Positions 50,500 through 57,643 of a stretch of 64,000 bases of DNA are shown here, in pieces. A model generated the notes under the pieces. The model did no database searches. It was not told the origin of the DNA and saw only the letters and a program-made list of their open reading frames with translations. The translations under genes were made by a program, and so were the position numbers. Every line of letters begins with the position of its first letter. Within the stretch, counting starts at the first letter, position 1. The DNA is from Pseudomonas sp. UBA4617 (GTDB taxonomy: Bacteria; Pseudomonadota; Gammaproteobacteria; Pseudomonadales; Pseudomonadaceae): the NCBI RefSeq assembly GCF_002386445.1, contig NZ_DGIR01000041.1:62608-126607 (forward strand), in the 5' to 3' direction.

Positions 50500-51902
50500 T
50501 ACAGGCCACTTCCGCTCGGCCAGTTGCGCAGGAGCCGCGCCCGGTCACGGGCGTAAGCCGGGGCGAAGCTGAGCTGAGTGGCATGTTGGCACATCGCATC
50601 GAGGTCGATCAGCGACCAGCGGCCTTTGTCCCAGAACAGGTTGTGGCCCTTGAAGTCGCCGTGGCTGATACGCTCGCGAATCAGTTGCTGCATCACATGC
50701 ACCAGCGCATCCACCTGCTCTTCGGGGGCATTGCCATCCTCCACATAGGGCGCGAAGCACTCGGTCAGGTCCGGGCCATCGACATACTCGGTGACCAGAT
50801 AGGCACGGCTGCGCAAGCCCATCACGCGTTGCTCCAGCACCGCCAGCGGACGTGGGGTGGCTATATCGAGAAACTCAAGGCGATGTCCTTCGATCCACGA
50901 ATGCCAGGCCCGGCTCGGGCGCCAGAACCGCTTGATCCAGTGTGCGGTGTTCTTGATGTTGTAGCGTTTGAGCACCAGCGTACGGTCGCCTACCTCGATG
51001 CGCGCGACACTTGCCGCACCTCCAGTCTTGTACAGGTGGCCCCGGTCGATCCACTGGTCAGCCTGCGCCAGCACCGGCAGCATGGCTTCGACTTCGGCGC
51101 GCCGGATCGCGCGCAGGCCTGACAGGCTGCGCTGGACGCTGAACAGGCTGCATTCGCGACCGGCCTTTGCCAGGTAGTCCTTCTGGCGCCAGTTGCGCAC
51201 CTTGTCCACTTGCTTCTGCAAGGCTTCCAGCGGCAGCGCATGTTCGGCGTTGGCCAGCAAGTAATGCACCAGCAGCTCCTCGATGAACGGCTCCAGGCGC
51301 TTGGGCAACTGGGCGAAGAACACGCCGAGGTTTTCCAGGACCCGCGGGCGCGACAGCTGCTGGCCTGGCGTTTCGGCCTTGATGCCGGCGCCGTCGATCA
51401 GGTACAGCTTGCCGCCGTGGCGTAACAGGTTGTCCAGGTGCAGGTCCTCCTGCCACAGGCCCTTGGCATGCATGTGTGCCACAGCGGTGAGCGCCTCGCC
51501 CAGCACCAGGTGCTGCTCATCGGCCAGTACCGGCAAGTCTTCCACTGCCGCCCAGGCATCGGCCAGGCTCTCGGCAGCGTCGAGAAACTCGAACAGCAGC
51601 CAACCGCCCTCGCCTTCCTTGAGCCCATCGGCCAGCAGTTTCGGCGTGGTCAGGCCCTGCTCGGCCAGCAGCTTCACGCCCTGCAGTTCTCGCTGGAAAT
51701 GCCGGGCGGCGCTGCCACCGACCATGAGCTTGGCCAACACCGGCGTGCCGCGCCAAACCCCGGCGCCCACGTAGCGCTGGCCTGGCAGCACGCGCAACAG
51801 GCTGAGCAATTGCAGCTCAGCGCTGCCGGCCGCGTCGGCCAGGGTGATGCTCAGGGGCAGCGATGGGTTGCGCCCGGCCTCTTTCAGTTCAGACAAACGC
51901 AT
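50460..51902 (-). CDS. Two-domain LPS kinase-like protein (WaaP/InaA superfamily)
   Basis: 480 aa composed of two kinase-like halves. The first has HMHAKGLWQEDLHLDNLL near residue 148 (catalytic D/N loop) and LIDGAGIK; the second has ERISHGDFKGHNLFW near residue 405 and LIDLDA. Both loops look complete. Last gene of the waaFCGP operon, corresponding in position to the PA5006 type in P. aeruginosa. Likely phosphorylates core LPS sugars or acts as a regulator. It begins on the preceding gene's stop (TGATG). Confidence 0.82.
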   Translation of the reverse strand: MRLSELKEAGRNPSLPLSITLADAAGSAELQLLSLLRVLPGQRYVGAGVWRGTPVLAKLMVGGSAARHFQRELQGVKLLAEQGLTTPKLLADGLKEGEGGWLLFEFLDAAESLADAWAAVEDLPVLADEQHLVLGEALTAVAHMHAKGLWQEDLHLDNLLRHGGKLYLIDGAGIKAETPGQQLSRPRVLENLGVFFAQLPKRLEPFIEELLVHYLLANAEHALPLEALQKQVDKVRNWRQKDYLAKAGRECSLFSVQRSLSGLRAIRRAEVEAMLPVLAQADQWIDRGHLYKTGGAASVARIEVGDRTLVLKRYNIKNTAHWIKRFWRPSRAWHSWIEGHRLEFLDIATPRPLAVLEQRVMGLRSRAYLVTEYVDGPDLTECFAPYVEDGNAPEEQVDALVHVMQQLIRERISHGDFKGHNLFWDKGRWSLIDLDAMCQHATQLSFAPAYARDRARLLRNWPSGSGLYQRLDRLLPRLAE

Positions 51903-52654
51903 CAGCGGGCCTCTTTTTCACGACGGCGTTGCGTCAGGCGTTGCAGCCAGGTATCGACCAGCGTGCCACCGGCTGGCTGCGCCAGGTAAGTGGCCAGCAA
52001 CGTACGTACATCGTGCTCGTTCCAGGACCGGGCACGGCGCAATAGCGGCTCCAGGTCCTTGAGGCGGTCACGCATGCCGAACAGCAGGGGACGGGTCTTT
52101 TCCAGGTCGATCAGTTGTGCGTCCCAGCCATCCCGGCGCTGGCGCAGGAAGATGTGCTTGGGGTAGAAGCAGCCATGCACCTGCCCGGCACTGTGCAAGG
52201 TGCGCGCCAGCTGGCCGCAGGCCTGCAGGACGCCATTGCGTTCGGCATGCTCCAGTTGTGCCCAGCGGGCCAGCAGGCTGTCGAGGTCGACCCATTCGTC
52301 CAGGGCGCGCGTCATCAGGATGGCCCGGTGTTGGCCGCCTTGCTTGCGCTCGCCATAGAACACCGCCTGCAAGGCAGGAATGTGCAGCTTCTGGTAGCGG
52401 CTGATATTGCGGAATTCACGGGCGAAGGTTGGCTCGCCGAATGGCCGGTGCAAGGTCCGGGTCAGGTAGTCGCACTGGCGCTTGAGGTAATAGCCCTTGC
52501 CTTCGAGTTCCAGGCGAAACACGCTGCTCCAGCCGCCACGACCGGTGTTCGGTTCATCCACGGCATCCAGTTGTAGCGCCCACAATGCCTCGAAGTCGTC
52601 CAGGCCGTGGCGCTTGAGCAGCGCGTGGTCCGCGCTGGCCAGGTAATCGGTCAT
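51902..52654 (-). CDS. LPS core heptose kinase-like protein (InaA/WapQ type)
   Basis: 250 aa. The N-lobe contains the ATP-binding Lys in KGYYLKRQ (residue ~55); the catalytic loop is VHGCFYPKHIFL, in which the usual Asp is replaced by a CFYPKH stretch, as in WapQ relatives, and LIDLEKTR is the metal-binding part. It presumably adds phosphate to a core heptose. The start ATG overlaps the previous stop (ATGA). Confidence 0.82.
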   Translation of the reverse strand: MTDYLASADHALLKRHGLDDFEALWALQLDAVDEPNTGRGGWSSVFRLELEGKGYYLKRQCDYLTRTLHRPFGEPTFAREFRNISRYQKLHIPALQAVFYGERKQGGQHRAILMTRALDEWVDLDSLLARWAQLEHAERNGVLQACGQLARTLHSAGQVHGCFYPKHIFLRQRRDGWDAQLIDLEKTRPLLFGMRDRLKDLEPLLRRARSWNEHDVRTLLATYLAQPAGGTLVDTWLQRLTQRRREKEAR

Positions 52655-53385
52655 TCCCTTCCCTCGAAAAAGCCCACCACCTGGCGAATGCGCTTCTTGT
52701 CGCGCACATTCAACCGGTCGCGGCCACGGTATTGCAGGTAGAACCGCAGGCGTTGGGTCGCCGACAGGTGGTACTTGGCCACTTTGTCCAGGCATGCCAG
52801 GTCCTTGATCATCCGGTGCCGCCACATGAAACCGCGCCAGAAGTCGCCGGTGGGGCAGTCAATGAAGAATAGCGTGCCTTGGTCATCGACCAGCAGGTTG
52901 CGCCATTTCAGGTCGTTATGAGCGAAATGGTGCTTGTGCATGACCCGGGTATGGCGCGCGAGCTGGGTGCTGACATGCCCGACCCAGGCGCGGTCGCCCA
53001 GGCGTGCATCGTTGCGCTCGGCCAGCGCCGACAGGTCTTCGGTACGTGGCAGCTCACGGGTAATCATCGCCCCCCGCGCGAAGGCCAGGCCATTGCGCTC
53101 CAGGCCCCAGGCCACCACCTCGGCGGTGGGAATGCCCCACTTGGCGAACAGCTTCAGGTTTTGCCATTCAGCCTTGATCCGCGGCCGCCCCAGGTAACGG
53201 CGCATGTGCTTGCCGGCCCCGGTGTAGCGCTTGACGTAGTAATTGACCCCGTCACGCGTGATGCGCACCACTTCGCTAAGCGGATCACGGGTCAGGCGTT
53301 CGCCTTGCAGAGCAAATACCGCCTCGAGGCTGCCGAAGTCCGCCGCCAGGTGTTCATAGCCCGGCGCCAGTGTCCAACCCGACAT
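52651..53385 (-). CDS. LPS core kinase-like protein (WapP type)
   Basis: 244 aa with VNYYVKRY (ATP-binding Lys), HHFAHNDLKWRNLLV (catalytic Asp and Asn) at about residue 160 and FIDCPTGDF (metal). Kinase-fold enzyme for inner-core heptose phosphorylation, third kinase of the operon. Begins on the waaP stop (TGATG). Confidence 0.86.
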   Translation of the reverse strand: MSGWTLAPGYEHLAADFGSLEAVFALQGERLTRDPLSEVVRITRDGVNYYVKRYTGAGKHMRRYLGRPRIKAEWQNLKLFAKWGIPTAEVVAWGLERNGLAFARGAMITRELPRTEDLSALAERNDARLGDRAWVGHVSTQLARHTRVMHKHHFAHNDLKWRNLLVDDQGTLFFIDCPTGDFWRGFMWRHRMIKDLACLDKVAKYHLSATQRLRFYLQYRGRDRLNVRDKKRIRQVVGFFEGRE

Positions 53386-54191
53386 CAGAGTGCATCCCCA
53401 TAGCGTTGCTTGCGGTCATAGAGTTTCTGCGCCTTGCGCTCCAGCCACGCGAGCAGCGCTGCCTCGTCCTTGAGCACCTGCCGCAGCGGGCGCTGGAAAT
53501 ACCCACGCAGGAAGCGCAGCTTGTCGCGCTGGGTGAGGCCGATGTCCAGCGCCGAGAAGTACAGCGCGGCCAGGTCCTTGTCGCGCCAGCGGCGGCTGAT
53601 TTTCGCCCTGGTCTGCGCGCGGTGCAGGTCGATAACCGACAGTCTGAAGTCATCCGCCGTCACCGGACGGTCGGTATGCAGCAGGAAGTGGCAGATGTAG
53701 CAGTCGCGGTGGTTGACCCCGGCACGGTGCATGCCGCCGGTCATCCTGGCCACCTCGGCGATCAGCGCGCGCTTCAGGCGCGGCTCGGGGGGTTGCCGGA
53801 CCCAGTCGATGCTGAAGTCTTCCAGGCTGATGGTCGGCGCCAGTTCTTCGGTGATGATGAACGAATGTTGCGCGGCCGGGTTGCTACCACGCTCGCCATA
53901 GGCAACCGCCGTCATGGTCGGCACGCCAACCTCGTGCAAGCGCTGGATGGCCTGCCATTCCTGGCCAGCACCCAGTACCGGCAGCTTGGCAGTAAACAGG
54001 TTCTTGAAGATCTCGCCCCAGCCGATGCCGCGGTGAATCTTGACGAAGAAACCCTCTCCGGCGACCTCGGTGCGCAGCGTACGGCGCCCTTCCAGCTCGC
54101 GGTAGACCTCGCCTTGCAGCGCTTCCACGGCATCGAAGGCATCCCGCCCGGCCCACAGGTGCTTGAACGGTTCGGCCAGTATCAGCTTCAT
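53385..54191 (-). CDS. waaP: WaaP, LPS core heptose I kinase
   Basis: 268 aa, with FFVKIHRG (ATP-binding Lys), NHRDCYICHFLL (catalytic Asp) and VIDLHRAQ (metal). WaaP phosphorylates HepI of the inner core, needed for outer-membrane stability and essential in P. aeruginosa. Its ATG overlaps the waaG stop. Confidence 0.94.
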   Translation of the reverse strand: MKLILAEPFKHLWAGRDAFDAVEALQGEVYRELEGRRTLRTEVAGEGFFVKIHRGIGWGEIFKNLFTAKLPVLGAGQEWQAIQRLHEVGVPTMTAVAYGERGSNPAAQHSFIITEELAPTISLEDFSIDWVRQPPEPRLKRALIAEVARMTGGMHRAGVNHRDCYICHFLLHTDRPVTADDFRLSVIDLHRAQTRAKISRRWRDKDLAALYFSALDIGLTQRDKLRFLRGYFQRPLRQVLKDEAALLAWLERKAQKLYDRKQRYGDAL

Positions 54192-55312
54192 GCGGACTCC
54201 TGCCCCAGGATCACGTCGGCAGCGTGCTGCGGCATGCTGTACAGATCGGCGGTTTCAGCAAACACCAGGCCGTTGCGCGACCAGCTGGCACGAGCCTGCT
54301 GGTCTTCGAGCATGCGCTGCAGACAGGTATTGAGCTGCTCTTGTTCGAACGGCTCGTCCAGCACCAGGCCAGAGTCTGCCTCGGCGATGTAGTGGGCGTA
54401 GCCGCACACCTTGGAAACCAGCACCGGCAGGCCGGCCACCAGCGCTTCGAGCAGTACCGTGCCGGTGTTCTCGTTGTACGCCGGGTGGATCAGCAGGTCG
54501 GCGCCCAGCAGGAAACGCGGGATGTCGCTGCGCCCCTTGAGAAACTGCACCTGCTCGCCCAGGCCCAGGGTAGCGCTTTGCAACTGGAACACCTTCGGGT
54601 CGTCCTGGCCGATCACCATCAGCCTGGTCCGCTTGCGCAGGGCCGATGGCAGTGCGGCCAAGGCCTTGAGGCTGCGGTCCACGCCCTTGGTCTTGAAGCC
54701 AGAGCCGATCTGCACCAGCAACAGGTCGTCATCGCCGAGGTTGAACTCCTTGCGGAACTCGGCGCGGATCTCGGCAGCGTTGGCCGGCGCGCGGCGGTCC
54801 TGGGAAATGCCTGGCGGCAGCAGATGGAAACGTTCCACCGGGGTGCCGTAGTGCTTGATGAACAGCGGTTGCTGCACTTCGGAAATCATCAGCACTTCGG
54901 TATGCGCGTCCTTGGCGAACACCGCACGTTCGTACTCGGCGAAATGCCGGTAGCGACCCCAGCGGCGGTACAGGCCGCCACGCAGGGTCTGCGCCTTGTC
55001 CTCGAAGCAGCCGTCGGCGGCGTAGTACACGTCCAGCCCCGGCATCTTGTTGAAGCCGACCAGGCGATCGACCGGGCGCTTGGCCAGGTCGGCAGCCATC
55101 CAGGCGCTGAGCTTCTCGTTGCGACGGTGGTTGAAGATCGCCTTCACCGGCGCCACCAGCACTTCGAAGCCTGGCGGAATGTCACCCTCCCAGATCAGGG
55201 TGTAGACACGGATCTGGTGGCCCCGCTTCTGGCACTCCAGGGCAATGCGCATGAAATCGCGCTGCAGCCCGCCGAAGGGGAAATATTTGTACAGCACGAA
55301 AGCCAGTTGCAT
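54188..55312 (-). CDS. waaG: WaaG, UDP-glucose:(heptosyl)LPS glucosyltransferase-type GT4
   Basis: 374 aa, GT4 fold; FVLYKYFPFGGLQRDFM is the N-terminal signature and the C-terminal E-x7-E type motif is in NTGTVLLEALVAGLPVL. Adds the first outer-core hexose to HepII. The ATG at 55312 (GAGGATG upstream) shares a base with the waaC stop; a TTG one codon earlier is not needed. Confidence 0.94.
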   Translation of the reverse strand: MQLAFVLYKYFPFGGLQRDFMRIALECQKRGHQIRVYTLIWEGDIPPGFEVLVAPVKAIFNHRRNEKLSAWMAADLAKRPVDRLVGFNKMPGLDVYYAADGCFEDKAQTLRGGLYRRWGRYRHFAEYERAVFAKDAHTEVLMISEVQQPLFIKHYGTPVERFHLLPPGISQDRRAPANAAEIRAEFRKEFNLGDDDLLLVQIGSGFKTKGVDRSLKALAALPSALRKRTRLMVIGQDDPKVFQLQSATLGLGEQVQFLKGRSDIPRFLLGADLLIHPAYNENTGTVLLEALVAGLPVLVSKVCGYAHYIAEADSGLVLDEPFEQEQLNTCLQRMLEDQQARASWSRNGLVFAETADLYSMPQHAADVILGQESA

Positions 55313-56370
55313 CAACGGACATCCTCAGCCAGCAGCAGCGCGCTCAAGCGGCTCGCCACATGCTCGGGATTCAGGCGAGTGAAGCACAGCGGCCACTCGC
55401 GTTTCAGATCGTACCGGCGCAGGTCGTCGGCGCTCGGTTTGTAAGTGCACTTCTTCTGCAGGCAGGGAGCGCATGGCCAGTCACTGGCCTGGTGAATCTG
55501 GGTCCGTCCGTAGGCGCCGGTCAGCCCCGGGTTGGTCGGGCCAAACAGCGAAATGGTGGGCACATCGAGGGCCGCCGCCAGGTGGCCCAGGCCGGTATCG
55601 ACGGCCACGCAGGCCTTGGCCGCCGCGAGTACGCGGGCAACACCGGCCAGGTTCAATCTGGGGAGCACCTGGCAATTGTTCAAGCCCTGGGCAATGCGCT
55701 CGGCCCGCGCCTTCTCGGCCGGGTTGCCCCACGGCAGGCGCACTTCCAGCCTGCGCCGGCCCATGCGCTCGGCCAAATCGCGCCAGTAGGCTTCGGGCCA
55801 GTGCTTGGTCGCCCAGGTGGTGCCATGCAGGAACACCACGTAAGGAGCGGCGGGCGGCAGCTGCAGGCGGTCAAGGTCAAGGCCGTAGTTGCCGATGCCT
55901 TCCGGCAGGTCGTAGGCCAGGGCCATGGCGAACAGCTGGCGTACCCGTTCTACTGCATGCTGGCCGACGGCAACCGACAGGCGCCGATCATAGAAGCGGC
56001 TGGCCCAGCCTTCGCGGGCCGAGTAGCGATCCAGCCCAGCCACCGGCGCTTTTACGTAGCGGGTCAGCCAGGCCGACTTGACCAGGCCCTGGGCGTCGAT
56101 CACCAGATCGTACTGGCGCTCGCGCATTCGTTGCTTGAACGCTTTCCACTCGCCGCTCTTGATGGTTTGCCACAGGTTCTTGCGCCAGCGACGGATGGCC
56201 ACCGGGATGACCTGGTCGACCGCCGGGTGCCAGCTGGGGATTTCGGCGAAGCCTTCTTCCACCACCCAGTCGAAGCGGATACCGGGAATGGCGTGGGCGG
56301 CATCGGTAAGCGCCGGCAGGGTGTGGATCACATCACCCAGCGACGAGGTCTTGATGATCAGTACCCGCAC
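55312..56370 (-). CDS. waaC: WaaC, LPS heptosyltransferase I
   Basis: 352 aa, GT9 fold: RVLIIKTSSLGDVIHTLPAL at the N-terminus, and the ADP-heptose region HGTTWATKHWP. Transfers L-glycero-D-manno-heptose to Kdo. The GTG at 56370 directly follows the waaF TAA. Confidence 0.95.
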   Translation of the reverse strand: MRVLIIKTSSLGDVIHTLPALTDAAHAIPGIRFDWVVEEGFAEIPSWHPAVDQVIPVAIRRWRKNLWQTIKSGEWKAFKQRMRERQYDLVIDAQGLVKSAWLTRYVKAPVAGLDRYSAREGWASRFYDRRLSVAVGQHAVERVRQLFAMALAYDLPEGIGNYGLDLDRLQLPPAAPYVVFLHGTTWATKHWPEAYWRDLAERMGRRRLEVRLPWGNPAEKARAERIAQGLNNCQVLPRLNLAGVARVLAAAKACVAVDTGLGHLAAALDVPTISLFGPTNPGLTGAYGRTQIHQASDWPCAPCLQKKCTYKPSADDLRRYDLKREWPLCFTRLNPEHVASRLSALLLAEDVR

Positions 56371-57420
56371 TTAGTCGACCTCGGCCACGGTATCGATCAG
56401 CTCCGGCCCGCTCAGGCGGTGCAGGGCGGTAACGACGTTGCCCGGCTCCAGCAGGCGCAGGCAGTTGTAATGGCCGAAGCGGCAGGTACGGTCGAAGCAC
56501 GGGCTGCACTCGATGCCGGTGCGCACCACCTCCACGTGCTCGGCCAGCGGCGGGGTGAAGCCCGGCGATGTCGAGCCGTACACTGCCACCAGCGGCCGGT
56601 TCAGGGCTGCGGCCACGTGCATCAGGCCAGAGTCGTTGGACACCACGGCGTCGGCGCAGGACATCAGGTCGATGGCCTCGGCCAGCGACGTTTCCCCGGC
56701 CAGGTTGGACGACTCTTCACGCAGGCCCGGGATCAGCCGGTCGCGGATCTGCTCACCGACCGGGTGATCGTTCTTCGAGCCGAACAGCCATACCTGCCAG
56801 CCTTGACGGATCATTGCATCGGCCACGCTGGCATAGTGCTCGGCCGGCCAGCGCTTGGCCTCGCCGAACTCGGCGCCGGGGCACAGCGCCAGCACCGGGC
56901 GGTCCAGCTCCAGGCCGAACTTGGCCAGGGCGGCATCGCGGCTCTGTGCTTCGATCTGCAGGCTGGGGCGCGGATACGGTTGCGGCAACTCGGCACCGGG
57001 CGCGTAGGCCAGGGCCATGAAACGCTCGATCATCAGCGGATAGCGGGCCTTGTCCAGCTTGCGCACGTCGTTCAGCAGGCCGAAGCGCATCTCGCCGCGC
57101 CAGCCGGTGCGTTTCGGGATACCGGCAAAGAACGGCACCAGCGCCGACTTCAACGAGTTGGGCAGCAGGATGGCCTGGTCATACTGGCCGGCCAGGGACT
57201 TGCCGATGCGTCGTCGCGTGGCCAGTTCCAGCGCGCCGTGGCCGAGCGGGAAGCTCAAGGCCTGACGGACCTCGGGCATGCGTTCGAGGATCGGCCGGCT
57301 CCACTCGGGGGCGAGCACATCGATCACGCAGTCGGGATGCTGCTGTTTCAGGCACTGGAACAGGGTCTGCGCCATCACCATGTCGCCGACCCAGCTGGGG
57401 CCAATGATCAGTATTCTCAT
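56371..57420 (-). CDS. waaF: WaaF, LPS heptosyltransferase II
   Basis: 349 aa, GT9; MRILIIGPSWVGDMVMAQTL is the N-terminal signature. Adds HepII to HepI. First gene of the run waaF-waaC-waaG-waaP-kinases, joined by overlaps of 0-4 nt. The start is the ATG complementary to 57418-57420. Confidence 0.95.
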   Translation of the reverse strand: MRILIIGPSWVGDMVMAQTLFQCLKQQHPDCVIDVLAPEWSRPILERMPEVRQALSFPLGHGALELATRRRIGKSLAGQYDQAILLPNSLKSALVPFFAGIPKRTGWRGEMRFGLLNDVRKLDKARYPLMIERFMALAYAPGAELPQPYPRPSLQIEAQSRDAALAKFGLELDRPVLALCPGAEFGEAKRWPAEHYASVADAMIRQGWQVWLFGSKNDHPVGEQIRDRLIPGLREESSNLAGETSLAEAIDLMSCADAVVSNDSGLMHVAAALNRPLVAVYGSTSPGFTPPLAEHVEVVRTGIECSPCFDRTCRFGHYNCLRLLEPGNVVTALHRLSGPELIDTVAEVD

Positions 57421-57540
57421 GCTTGGTCCAGAAACACTCGGGGAGGCGACAGGCTGCAGTACAGCCTGGCCTCCCCTCTTTATATTCAGGCTATGTGGCC
57501 GACAGTGTACCACTCAGGCATATCCGTCGCTGATCACAGA

Positions 57541-57630
57541 CCCTGTGGGAGCGGTTCACCCGCGAACACCGGCGAAGCCGGTGCCATGCACCGCGCCGTC
57601 TTCTTCGCGGGTAAACCCGCTCCCACAGGG
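57541..57630. repeat. REP pair (BIME) between waaF and glnE
   Basis: CCCTGTGGGAGCGG...CCCGCGAA and TTCGCGGG...CCGCTCCCACAGGG are almost perfect inverted ends of a P. putida REP pair, with an inner ACACCGGCGAAGCCGGTG hairpin. It lies 3' of glnE and 5' of waaF. Confidence 0.85.
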
Positions 57631-57643
57631 CCGGCGCAGGCCT

